From NCBI GenBank assembly GCA_002449145.1, contig DKCG01000002.1, positions 1 through 48,673 on the forward strand: a stretch of 48,673 nucleotides of DNA, read 5' to 3'. Under the pieces are notes generated by a model. The model had not been told where the DNA came from. It worked only from the letters and a program-made list of their open reading frames with translations, and made no database searches. Of the stretch, positions 1 to 7,423 are shown one piece after another; the first letter of the stretch is position 1; every line of letters begins with the position of its first letter. This DNA is from Christensenella sp. UBA6880 (GTDB lineage Bacteria; Bacillota; Clostridia; Christensenellales; CAG-917). The position numbers and the translations under genes are program-made.

Positions 1-92
1 CACTTCGATACACTTCCGTATTTGCGATTCAGCGTGGTAATTATATTATAAATTATTAATTTTTGCAACAAGTTTTGCCATTGTTTAAAAAA

Positions 93-845
93 CTAGTCTT
101 TTATTGCAAGCGTTGCCCAGTACGTCGGGATGTTTTTCTCGTGAAGATTTCCGCTGCCGTTGGTATCTTCATACAAATCGGCAAGACGGAAGCCTGCTCG
201 AAGTTGCCCCGTCAACTGTTCCTCTGCTGTGTGCGAAAACTGGATTCCGTCGTCGTTTTGTTGCAAGCAACGCATTTGTTCTTCGTTTTTAAGCGGATTG
301 AACGGCAACGAATTGCAAACCGTCGTTTCGTCGTCGTCAAAAACGTAGTTGAATCCGTTGTCTAAGCCCGAAAGCAATCTGCCGCCTTGTTTCAACACTC
401 GATAACATTCTTTCCAAATGGGCAACACTTCTTCGACGTAGCAGTTTGACACGGGATGAAAAATCAAATCGAACGAAGCGTCGTCAAAAGGAAGTCTTTT
501 GGTCATATCGGCGCGGATTATCGTGATTTCATACCCCTCTCTATCCGCAACGATTCGCTCGGATTCAATCTGCTTTTCGGAATAGTCGAGAACCGTACAC
601 TCTGCGCCCAGAGCCGCAAATATCGGCATTTGCTGTCCGCCGCCCGACGCAAGTCCAAGAACACGCTTACCTTTTAAGTTGCCGAACCATTCGTGCGGGA
701 CGAATCTGACGGGGGTAAGTTTCACGTTCCACACCCCGTTTTTGGCACTTTGAAACTCGTCGCGGGAAACGGATTTTCCCCATTCCCAACCTTCTTCGAC
801 CCATTTGTCTATCGTCCGTGCGTTTATATCCTGATACGATTTCAT
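93..845 (-). CDS. Class I SAM-dependent methyltransferase
   Basis: A 250-residue soluble protein with a Rossmann-type methyltransferase fold. The SAM-binding glycine motif is at residues 62-71 (VLGLASGGGQ). The acidic end of strand 2 (VLDYS) is near 85-89, and RADMTKRLPF with a following FDLIF marks motifs II/III near 111-129. The family transfers a methyl group from S-adenosylmethionine, but the substrate cannot be read from the sequence; UbiE/Methyltransf_11-like is as far as it goes. The N-terminal 60 residues are rich in Trp and may bind substrate. The start is supported by GGCAGGA eight bases before ATG. It is divergent from the amidohydrolase and no partner gene is evident. Alternative: an rRNA or small-molecule methylase. 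The family call is solid, the function open. Confidence 0.85.
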   Translation of the reverse strand: MKSYQDINARTIDKWVEEGWEWGKSVSRDEFQSAKNGVWNVKLTPVRFVPHEWFGNLKGKRVLGLASGGGQQMPIFAALGAECTVLDYSEKQIESERIVADREGYEITIIRADMTKRLPFDDASFDLIFHPVSNCYVEEVLPIWKECYRVLKQGGRLLSGLDNGFNYVFDDDETTVCNSLPFNPLKNEEQMRCLQQNDDGIQFSHTAEEQLTGQLRAGFRLADLYEDTNGSGNLHEKNIPTYWATLAIKD

Positions 846-869
846 ATAAATCCTGCCGTATGACTTGAT

Positions 870-884
870 TGGTATATATTACCA
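870..884. promoter_or_regulatory. Palindrome in methyltransferase promoter region
   Basis: TGGTATATATTACCA is a perfect 5-5-5 inverted repeat 25 bases before the methyltransferase start. It contains AT-rich sequence usable as a -10 box on the minus strand, so it could be an operator overlapping that promoter. This is inference from symmetry and position only. Confidence 0.3.
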
Positions 885-968
885 CACTTAACCGAAAAGA
901 AAAAGGAAATACGGCGAAGATTAATCCGAATATCGCTTTAATCGTAAGACTCGCATACGCTCTATTGC

Positions 969-996
969 TTGACGGACGGGAAAATCGTCGTATAAT
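969..996 (+). promoter_or_regulatory. SigA-type promoter for amidohydrolase gene
   Basis: TTGACG at 969-974 and a perfect TATAAT at 991-996 are separated by 16 bases, 54 bases before the ATG of the amidohydrolase. An AAAGGA ribosome binding site follows at 1036-1041. This is a strong constitutive-type promoter by sequence. Confidence 0.75.
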
Positions 997-1049
997 TATA
1001 TATCATAAATTATATAACAATATTAATCATTATATAAAGGAACGGCAAT

Positions 1050-2336
1050 ATGAAAAAATACGCAATCGCAAACGCGAACATAATTTCGGGCAAATTGAAC
1101 GACGGCGTTCAAAGCGGCAAATACGTTATTGTCGAAGACGGAAAAATCGCAAAAATCACGAGCGATAAGGCGGCAAGCGACGGTTTGAAAGTGGTGGATT
1201 TGAACGGAAAATATCTTCTTCCCGGTCTTATCAATCTGCACGTTCACCTTCCGGGTTCGGGTATGCCGAAAGACACGAAAAAACAGAACAAGAAAACCGT
1301 GCGTATGCTTATGAATCACGCGCTGACGAAGTATATCGTGTACCGTATGTGCGCAAACTACGCCAAAGTCGAACTTATGTCCGGCGTTACGACAATACGT
1401 ACGGTGGGCGGACTCGACGACATCGATTCGAGGATTCGCGACAACGGCGCAAAGGGCAAGTTGAAAGCACCGAGAGTGCTTGCGTCGAATATGGCGGTAT
1501 CCGTCAAAGACGGACATATGGCAGGCTTGTTGGCGTACGAAGCGAAAGACCCCGAAGACGGCAGACGCTACGTCCGCGAGATTGCAAAAACAAATCCCGA
1601 CCTCATCAAACTTATGATTACGGGCGGCGTTCTCGACGCAAAGAAAGAAGGCGAACCGGGCGTATTGCGTATGTCCCCCGAAATCGTCAAAGCGTGCTGT
1701 GACGAGGCGCACAAACTCGGATTTAAGGTTGCGGCGCACGTCGAAAGTCCGCTTGGCGTAACCGTTGCGCTCGAAGGCGGCGTTGACACGATCGAGCACG
1801 GCGCAAACGTCGGCGAACACGAAATCGAATTGTTCAAGCAAAACGGTTCTGCGCACGTTTTGACCATATCCCCCACGATTCCCCTCTGTATGTTCGACCT
1901 CTCGGTATCGGGCGGCACACCGCTTCACAAGGTCAACGGCAAAGTGGTGTTCGAGGGTATGCTCGACTGCGCAAGAAAATGTCTTGAAAACGACATTCCC
2001 GTCGGACTCGGCACGGATACGGCTTGCCCGTTCGTCACACACTACGATATGTGGCGCGAACTTCGCTACTTCCAAAAATATCTCGGCGTGAGTAACGAAT
2101 TTGCCATTCACACCGCAACCGAAGTCAACGCAAAGATTGCAGGCATAGACGGCGAAACGGGCACTATCGAGGAAGGCAAATCCGCAGACTTTATGGTTGT
2201 GGACGGCAATCCGCTCGAAAATCTGGAAGCGTTGCGCAATCCCAAAGCGGTGGCATTGCGAGGCGAGATTATAAACAATCCGAAAGTCAAAAAGTTTCAA
2301 TACGTCGAAGACGAGTTGGACTTGTACACGAAATGA
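1050..2336 (+). CDS. Metal-dependent amidohydrolase (imidazolonepropionase/prolidase-like)
   Basis: A 428-residue member of the amidohydrolase superfamily (TIM barrel with an N/C-terminal beta sandwich), closest in layout to the COG1228 imidazolonepropionase/prolidase group. Metal-site residues are visible: H64 and H66 in NLHVHLPG, K187 in LIKLMITGG as the likely carboxylated lysine, H230 in AAHVES, H250 in TIEHGAN, and D323 in GLGTDTACPF. The family hydrolyses C-N bonds in cyclic or peptide substrates in the cytoplasm; the substrate here is unknown. No signal peptide. The start is fixed by AAAGGA eight bases upstream. The gene is monocistronic, with its own promoter at 969-996 and a terminator immediately after it. 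No histidine-degradation genes are adjacent, so hutI is not assigned. Confidence 0.88.
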   Translation: MKKYAIANANIISGKLNDGVQSGKYVIVEDGKIAKITSDKAASDGLKVVDLNGKYLLPGLINLHVHLPGSGMPKDTKKQNKKTVRMLMNHALTKYIVYRMCANYAKVELMSGVTTIRTVGGLDDIDSRIRDNGAKGKLKAPRVLASNMAVSVKDGHMAGLLAYEAKDPEDGRRYVREIAKTNPDLIKLMITGGVLDAKKEGEPGVLRMSPEIVKACCDEAHKLGFKVAAHVESPLGVTVALEGGVDTIEHGANVGEHEIELFKQNGSAHVLTISPTIPLCMFDLSVSGGTPLHKVNGKVVFEGMLDCARKCLENDIPVGLGTDTACPFVTHYDMWRELRYFQKYLGVSNEFAIHTATEVNAKIAGIDGETGTIEEGKSADFMVVDGNPLENLEALRNPKAVALRGEIINNPKVKKFQYVEDELDLYTK

Positions 2337-2350
2337 CGATAACAACGATA

Positions 2351-2377
2351 AAACGGCGCGATATGCGCCGTTTTTTT
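2351..2377 (+). terminator. Intrinsic terminator after amidohydrolase
   Basis: The stem AAACGGCGC / GCGCCGTTT (2351-2359 with 2365-2373), loop GATAT, is followed by a run of seven T. It ends the amidohydrolase transcript 14 bases after its stop codon. Confidence 0.9.
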
Positions 2378-2823
2378 AATTAATAATGATTAATGAATAA
2401 TTAATAATTGCGGGTGTTGTTACACCCCACACCCGAAACGAAAACTTGTTTGAAGGCTACTCGTATACGGAATGTGTGATTCGAAGACGGAACGCGAGCC
2501 GCAACGGCGGCGAGAAAAGCGAGCGTCGAAGCGCGACGTTTTGTACGAGAATGCGTGGCATTCTGTTGCGAAGCCGCCACGCAGTCGAAGTGGCATAATG
2601 AGTGAAATGTCCCTATCTATGCGAGCACCGAGTGTTGTCCCCCGCTGCGCGGTCGCCGTGGGTTCCCTCAAATTTATGCAGAGGGGGAACGGCGATAGGG
2701 AAAACACCTGAGGAAAGGGGAAATTTTAATTAGGGTTCACGCATTACACTCTTGTAGAGGTCGAAAAACGCCCCTCTCATTATTTGAGAAGGGCGTTGCC
2801 GCAGTTCTTCGCTCAATAGTGCG
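2378..2823 (+). repeat. Dispersed structured intergenic element, copy 1
   Basis: No gene fits this stretch. It shares ordered blocks with 25001-25609 and 47462-47598. There is an AT-rich head ending AATTAATAATTG (about 2399-2410) and then a hairpin (CGGGTGT with ACACCCG, 2410-2435). Next come a block around TTGAAGGCTACTCGTA (2449-2466), a block TCGAAGACGGAAC through GGCGGCGAG (2481-2514), and a block beginning AGTGGCATAATGAG (2589-2625). The tail is GTTCACGC to CTTGTAGAG (2735-2759). A further shared motif, GTT-N-TTCGCT-N-AATAG, lies at about 2805-2820 next to the 3' end of the lipoprotein gene. Spacers differ in length and sequence between copies. It could be a non-autonomous mobile element or a structured RNA. 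Confidence 0.75.
2764..2797 (-). terminator. Intrinsic terminator after 800-residue lipoprotein gene
   Basis: Read on the minus strand, AACGCCC and TCTCA pair with TGAGA and GGGCGTT around a five-base loop with one internal mismatch. The stem is followed by five T. It lies 28 bases beyond the lipoprotein stop codon and sits inside the tail of the dispersed element. Confidence 0.85.
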
Positions 2824-2824
2824 C

Positions 2825-5227
2825 TTAGGTCAAGTCTTTGTAAAGTTGCTTGATAACCTTATCAAAATACTCGATTCCGTCTTTTTGACTTGCAACCATA
2901 GTGTTGACTTCGGAATTGTAGAGGTCGTTCTTCTTGGCTTCGAGAATGGTGTCGTAGATAACATCGTAGAGCGTCTTTACGTCGGACGACTTCTTGGCAA
3001 ACGTCATAACGTAGTTGCTGGGAAGCGTATTTTCGCTCATAGATCCCAAAACGTCGCCCTTCTTTTCGGTGTCGGAACTTACGTTGTCGGCATCCCAAAC
3101 CGTATAGGAATTGAGAAGCACGAACACGCCTGCGTATGCGCTGTCGCTTGCGCTTGCTTTACCATCGGAAACGAGGCTGTCTGCAACCACAAACGCTTTC
3201 TTGTCGCCTGCGAATTGACCGTCGGCGGTAAGTGTGCCGTTGAACATATCGTTCGTGACGTCACCGTTTGCAAACGAGCCTGTGCCTGCGGTGATAAGGC
3301 TGCGAGCGTAGTCGGTGAAATCTGCGAGGTAAGAACTCTCCTTGCCTTCGGGGGAAACGAGGTAGCCGAGTCCGTTGTTGTTGGAATCGCTGCTGGTTGC
3401 GCCCGGATCGTCGCTGACGAGGTATGCCCACGTCGTCGCTACTTCACGAAGCCAGTAAACGCCTTCTTCTTTGGTGATTTCCTTTGCTTCAACCGCCGCC
3501 TTGACTTGGTTCAAACTGTTGTGGATTTGATGAATCAAACCGATTTGACCGTCCTTGTCGAACACGGAAACTTTGTTGGACAAGTATGCCATTGCGGGAT
3601 GTTCGGTTGCGTTGTATACGATTTGATATGCGTCGTCGACTTTCTTGAACTCGACGATTTGGTTATAGTTGTTGCCGCCCTCGACTTGATAGGTGGTGTC
3701 TTGGTTGCCGCCGACGTTGTTGTAGGGGTTCTTTGCGTCGGTCATCGGGTCGCGCAATTCAATCTTCTTGCCGTCTGCGTCCTCAACGACTGCCGTCGAA
3801 TCGTATTTCGGGTTGGAAACGTACGCCGTCATATCAGCGATAAGACGATTGCGAGTGAGCAAAATTGCCTCGACGTTTGTCGGATCGTTCTTTGCCATTG
3901 CGTTGAGCGTATTCATACTCTCTGAATCGAGTTTGAAAAGAATGTTGATAACGAAGCCGTAGCCTTGATCCGCTTGGGGGTGATAGTACGTCTTGTTGAG
4001 CGTGCTAGTAAGTGCGGATTCATAGGAGGAATCGCTGCCCGCAAAGGTTTCTTTGTTCTTTGCGACTTGCGCTTCGAATTCCTCTTTGATTTCTTGTTCG
4101 GTCACTTGCGCGCTGTTGCCGACCATACGTTTAAGTCTTGCAACGAGCAACGATTGATGTTGAGAATCGAGATAGTAGTTGTAGCAATCCTCGACGTTGT
4201 CTTTGTAAAGATTGTTTTTGAGGTTGGTTTCCATTTCGGAAAGGCCTTCGTTGATATAGTCTTTAAGCACGGAAACGAGAGTTTTGCCGTCGTCTACGAC
4301 GATGTTGTCAACGAAATCCGCTTCGAGGAACTCTGTGGTGAACAAACTGTCTTCTTTGGTGTCGTCGCGCAACTGCGCTTTGTACTCTTCAGAGAAGAAT
4401 TTGTCCGCCAGTTTCACGTCTTCGGTGCTATCGGGATCGTAATCGTCCTCTTCCTCGACTTCGGGAAGTGCGGTGCGCGGCGAAACGTATTCGACCCACT
4501 TTGCGTAAAGGGTCATAGTTTCGTTAACGGCGGTGTTTTCAAAATCGAATTCTTTACCGGTGAAGTTTTCGTCCGCATACCAGCCGTAGAACGTATAACC
4601 GGATTTGGTGGGATCGTCGGGTTCGGTTGCAACGCTACCCTTTTGGATTTTTTGCTTTTCAACCGTCGAACCGCCGTTGGACTCGAATCTGACGTATACG
4701 GGATCGGTCACCTTCGTTTCGGTGGTGTCTTTCTTGGTGTCGTCGGAAGTCGTCGTGTTTGCGTTATCCTCGGTGATAAGACTTTCAACCGTCGATACGA
4801 GCGAATCGAGCAAACTCTTGTTCGTATCTTCGATTGCCTTGTTTCTTTCCGCTGCGGAAAGCAATTCCGCGATGTTTGCGGGAAGCGAATTCTTGCCTTC
4901 GAGTTTTGCGACCTTCTCTTTTGCGAAAAGGACAAGCAGTTTCTGTTGTGCAAGGGATTGTGCAAGATAGTTTGCGGTGGCTTCATACGTCATACCGTAG
5001 TAGTTGACGTAGTAGTAAGCGTAAGAGTTGAAACTCGACGCCAACTCGAACTTGTACACGTTTTCCGTTTGCTTTCCGAATTCACCGTTATAGGTGACGG
5101 ATGCGACGACTTGCTGTGCGTCGCGCTTGTCGTTCTTCTTGAAGATTTCGTCGCAGCCGACAAACAAGGTCACGCTCATAGCGAGTACCAAAACAAGGGC
5201 TGTTGCGACAATCAATTTCTTTTTCAT
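2825..5227 (-). CDS. Large lipoprotein with central InlB-type repeat
   Basis: An 800-residue exported lipoprotein. A lysine-rich start and hydrophobic core end in a lipobox LFVGC, with C25 as the lipidated cysteine, so it is anchored outside the membrane. Residues about 40-150 are helical and resemble the N-terminal domain of SurA/PrsA-type foldases, but no parvulin isomerase domain is recognisable. Residues about 176-247 form an InlB B-repeat (Listeria-Bacteroides repeat; GYTFYGWYADENF and LYAKWVEY are its hallmark), placed between Thr/Asp-rich linkers. An acidic stretch (EVEEEDDYDPDSTED) follows, then a long helical region to the end. The start is preceded by GAGG. It has its own promoter at 5268-5296 and a terminator downstream. 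Lipoprotein status is firm, chaperone role only suggested. Confidence 0.8.
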   Translation of the reverse strand: MKKKLIVATALVLVLAMSVTLFVGCDEIFKKNDKRDAQQVVASVTYNGEFGKQTENVYKFELASSFNSYAYYYVNYYGMTYEATANYLAQSLAQQKLLVLFAKEKVAKLEGKNSLPANIAELLSAAERNKAIEDTNKSLLDSLVSTVESLITEDNANTTTSDDTKKDTTETKVTDPVYVRFESNGGSTVEKQKIQKGSVATEPDDPTKSGYTFYGWYADENFTGKEFDFENTAVNETMTLYAKWVEYVSPRTALPEVEEEDDYDPDSTEDVKLADKFFSEEYKAQLRDDTKEDSLFTTEFLEADFVDNIVVDDGKTLVSVLKDYINEGLSEMETNLKNNLYKDNVEDCYNYYLDSQHQSLLVARLKRMVGNSAQVTEQEIKEEFEAQVAKNKETFAGSDSSYESALTSTLNKTYYHPQADQGYGFVINILFKLDSESMNTLNAMAKNDPTNVEAILLTRNRLIADMTAYVSNPKYDSTAVVEDADGKKIELRDPMTDAKNPYNNVGGNQDTTYQVEGGNNYNQIVEFKKVDDAYQIVYNATEHPAMAYLSNKVSVFDKDGQIGLIHQIHNSLNQVKAAVEAKEITKEEGVYWLREVATTWAYLVSDDPGATSSDSNNNGLGYLVSPEGKESSYLADFTDYARSLITAGTGSFANGDVTNDMFNGTLTADGQFAGDKKAFVVADSLVSDGKASASDSAYAGVFVLLNSYTVWDADNVSSDTEKKGDVLGSMSENTLPSNYVMTFAKKSSDVKTLYDVIYDTILEAKKNDLYNSEVNTMVASQKDGIEYFDKVIKQLYKDLT

Positions 5228-5267
5228 ATCAACCTCATATAATGAGCATTAAATCAATAGTATACCC

Positions 5268-5296
5268 ATTATACACGCACGAGAGGGCGCACGCAA
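5268..5296 (-). promoter_or_regulatory. Promoter for 800-residue lipoprotein gene
   Basis: On the minus strand TTGCGT (5291-5296) and a perfect TATAAT (5268-5273) are 17 bases apart. Between this promoter and the start codon lies the palindrome CTCATATAATGAG (5234-5246), which also carries part of the GAGG ribosome binding site and could be an operator. Confidence 0.65.
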
Positions 5297-5554
5297 GCGT
5301 TTTTAGTTCATAAAACAAATAATTAAAATTGTTTTTTATCCGTTTCTTTATTTGCCCGCATTGCAAAAAAGTTCCGTTTTGCGCAAATAGAAGCACGATT
5401 TTGCCGCAATTTCAAAATTCCGCACCTAAAATAGAATATCGATTTTTGTCAGCAAACATTTTGTCCGCCCCGCCCTTTCGGCTATATTTTTTAAGCAATT
5501 ATTCCCCGATTTTGCAAAAGTTTTGCGCTTTGCAAATTTATTTTTTCAATCCGC
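5297..5554. other. AT-rich intergenic spacer, no gene seen
   Basis: The stretch between the divergent lipoprotein and tRNA promoters is AT-rich with many T and A runs. No open frame has a ribosome binding site or a recognisable product, and no repeat seen elsewhere in the window falls here. Confidence 0.6.
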
Positions 5555-5583
5555 TTGACAATTTTTCTTATTTATCATATCAT
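5555..5583 (+). promoter_or_regulatory. Promoter of the tRNA operon
   Basis: A perfect TTGACA at 5555-5560 and TATCAT at 5578-5583 with a 17-base spacer. The predicted start of transcription is near 5590, about ten bases before the initiator tRNA. Confidence 0.75.
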
Positions 5584-5600
5584 AAGCAAGCATTGAATAT

Positions 5601-5676
<76 letters not shown>

Positions 5677-5747
5677 TATGCGAGATCGGATCGAAAAAAT
5701 CGAAGTCACGACATCGGTTTGAAAACAATCCGGACTTGCAATCCCTC

Positions 5748-5779
5748 GTTGTGCGGAGTGCAAAAGCACTCCCCGCAAC
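5748..5779 (+). other. Hairpin in the tRNA-fMet / tRNA-Met spacer
   Basis: GGAGTGC and GCACTCC pair around AAAA, extended by GTTG / CAAC. The stem lies in the unusually long 119-base spacer between the first two tRNAs. It has no T run after it, so it looks like an RNA-processing or folding element rather than a terminator. Confidence 0.4.
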
Positions 5780-5795
5780 ATAACACAAATTATAT

Positions 5796-5872
5796 GGCGG
5801 CGTAGCTTAGTTGGTTATAGCGGCCGGTTCATACCCGGCAGGTCATTGGTTCGAATCCGATCGCCGCTACCA
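5796..5872 (+). tRNA. tRNA-Met (CAT), elongator type
   Basis: Acceptor GGCGGCG pairs with CGCCGCT (one terminal G-T pair), the anticodon loop is TTCATAC with CAT at 5830-5832, and CCA is encoded at 5870-5872. It has a normal first base pair and lacks the three G-C pairs of the initiator, so elongator Met is favoured. A lysidine-modified tRNA-Ile(CAT) cannot be fully excluded from sequence alone. Confidence 0.88.
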
Positions 5873-5875
5873 TAC

Positions 5876-5952
5876 GGAAGCTTAGCTCAGTTGGTTAGAG
5901 CACCTGCCTTACAAGCAGGGGGTCACAGGTTCGAGTCCTGTAGCTTCCACCA
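5876..5952 (+). tRNA. tRNA-Val (TAC)
   Basis: Acceptor GGAAGCT pairs perfectly with AGCTTCC. The anticodon loop is CTTACAA with TAC at 5910-5912, which reads GUA and related valine codons. CCA is encoded at 5950-5952. It follows tRNA-Met by three bases. Confidence 0.95.
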
Positions 5953-5975
5953 TCTGAACACAACGAATAGAATAT

Positions 5976-6051
5976 GGCCCTATGGTCAAGTGGTCTAAGA
6001 CATCGCCCTTTCACGGCGGTAACCCGAGTTCGAACCTCGGTAGGGTCACCA
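5976..6051 (+). tRNA. tRNA-Glu (TTC)
   Basis: Acceptor GGCCCTA pairs with TAGGGTC, the anticodon loop is CTTTCAC with TTC at 6010-6012, and CCA is encoded at 6049-6051. It is the last tRNA of the operon and is followed directly by a terminator. Confidence 0.95.
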
Positions 6052-6059
6052 ACAGACAA

Positions 6060-6096
6060 TAATACGAACTCAGACAATGGGTTCGTATTATTTTTT
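6060..6096 (+). terminator. Terminator of the tRNA operon
   Basis: The perfect stem AATACGAAC / GTTCGTATT (6061-6069 with 6081-6089), extended by a T-A pair at 6060/6090, is followed by six T. It begins nine bases after the CCA of tRNA-Glu. Confidence 0.9.
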
Positions 6097-6227
6097 CTTC
6101 GAGTGTTTTTTGCAACAAAACTACACCTGTAAATTCATGGGATTTATAAAAATCTCTTATTATTTTAGGTAATCACGACACCACCCTACACTTAAAAAAA
6201 CGCCCATAAAAATATCCGAAACTGAAA

Positions 6228-6258
6228 GGAAAATCCCGCCGAATCGACGGGATTTTCC
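6228..6258 (-). terminator. Terminator after the membrane protein pair
   Basis: An 11-base perfect stem, GGAAAATCCCG / CGGGATTTTCC, around a nine-base loop. On the minus strand it ends in TTTTCCTTT, 46 bases beyond the stop of the 372-residue gene. Confidence 0.75.
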
Positions 6259-6304
6259 AAACGATGAGAAAGTTTTAGGTTAATATTATGAAAAAATCAG
6301 TTTC

Positions 6305-7423
6305 TTATGGCTTCACCTCCGCTAAATTTCTTTTCGCTCTGATATAGCATTGAGCAACGCTTAACAGAGCAATAAGTCCTGCAAACAGGTACATAACCAT
6401 GCGCATTTCCAAAAGCGGCAAGAAGAACATAAGCGGTATGCCGTTGAGCCAAGCCATATCCTGATAGCCGAGCGCAGCGCCGATAACTTCTTCTTGAACG
6501 TCGCCGTATTCGTCCACGGTTTTGCGGACGATTTGCGCGTTGGGGTCGATTTCGGGCGCAATCATATTGCTGCCGAGAATGTTGAAAATATTCCATTCGA
6601 TACCCGAACCGTCTTGCTTGTACTCGCCGTCCACGTCAAACGTTTTGGTGACGAGAATCTTGTTTAGCATTGCGTTCAAGCCTTCGGGCGAGGTATCGAG
6701 ACCGTCGTTTACGACCTGATTTACGAGAGAAAGTATGCTTTTCATATTGAGCGACACAATCTCTTGCAAAGACACGTTGTGGTTGTTGCCGTTGGGGTCG
6801 GTTTTGGCATCGGTTGTTCTGACGAGCAACGTTGCCGCAACGGAAACGGGAAAATCACCGCTTAAAATCGACGAAACGAGGTCGGGAGAGTCGAGAGCCA
6901 TCTCAACCGCAAGCGGGTCGAAAGCGTTGTACGCCTTGTCCATACTTGTGAAAATGGGCTTGAACTTTGCCTGGAACTCTTCGCTTTGATAGGTTATGCT
7001 TTCGTCGAGTCCGTTCTTTTTCTTGAACAATTCGACTCTGTCGTAGAGTTTTTGATGCACTCCTTTTGCGTCGAAAACGACGTCTTCGTAAAGAATCGTA
7101 TTCGAAGTCGCGTCTTTAAGAAGAGGCGGCATTGCGATGTCGAGAATGGCAAATATGCCGACGATTATCGCAATCGGGATAACCATCATTTTTATTGCGA
7201 TGTTCTTTCTGCCCTTCTTCTTTTCGACGTTGTATACGATTGCTTGAATACCAAGCGTCAATGCGGCAATGACGACAACCGCAATAAGCGGTGCGAATGC
7301 GCTTGCGCCGTACATGCCGTACTCGTTCCATTCGAGCGAACTTACAAGCGCGATGACGAAAAGCACGGGGAAACCTACGGCGTAGAGCAACACGTTGAGC
7401 GCAACGGACAATTTCTTATTCAT
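6305..7423 (-). CDS. Uncharacterised membrane protein with large outer domain
   Basis: A 372-residue protein of no recognised family. Three hydrophobic helices lie at about residues 7-28, 40-62 and 77-98, followed by a soluble domain of some 230 residues, and then one more helix near 340-362 with a short basic tail. With an even number of helices, the ends would be inside and the soluble domain outside. The layout matches the preceding 408-residue gene, and the starts are similar (both have NVLLYAVGFPVL-like or ILFFLAGFPLLL-like first helices), so the two look like paralogues. It overlaps that gene by eight bases, implying translational coupling and perhaps a heteromeric complex. No signal peptide cleavage site or enzyme motif is seen. 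Confidence 0.7.
   Translation of the reverse strand: MNKKLSVALNVLLYAVGFPVLFVIALVSSLEWNEYGMYGASAFAPLIAVVVIAALTLGIQAIVYNVEKKKGRKNIAIKMMVIPIAIIVGIFAILDIAMPPLLKDATSNTILYEDVVFDAKGVHQKLYDRVELFKKKNGLDESITYQSEEFQAKFKPIFTSMDKAYNAFDPLAVEMALDSPDLVSSILSGDFPVSVAATLLVRTTDAKTDPNGNNHNVSLQEIVSLNMKSILSLVNQVVNDGLDTSPEGLNAMLNKILVTKTFDVDGEYKQDGSGIEWNIFNILGSNMIAPEIDPNAQIVRKTVDEYGDVQEEVIGAALGYQDMAWLNGIPLMFFLPLLEMRMVMYLFAGLIALLSVAQCYIRAKRNLAEVKP

Noticed and set aside
1023..2345. A 440-codon open frame on the minus strand opposite the amidohydrolase
   Set aside because: The frame is antisense to a gene with full active-site motifs. Its product is rich in Phe, Val, Cys and His with no domain, and it has no ribosome binding site. 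Long antisense frames here come from the codon bias of the real genes; similar frames at 3965-5242, 8001-9341 and 28791-30251 were dropped for the same reason.
2378..2760. Dispersed element as a CRISPR array or group II intron fragment
   Set aside because: There is no regular repeat-spacer pattern, and I could not find an intron domain V or a reverse transcriptase nearby.
5796..5872. tRNA-Ile(CAT) with lysidine
   Set aside because: The acceptor and anticodon stems match elongator methionine tRNAs better. It remains a minor alternative that a tilS-specific model could settle.
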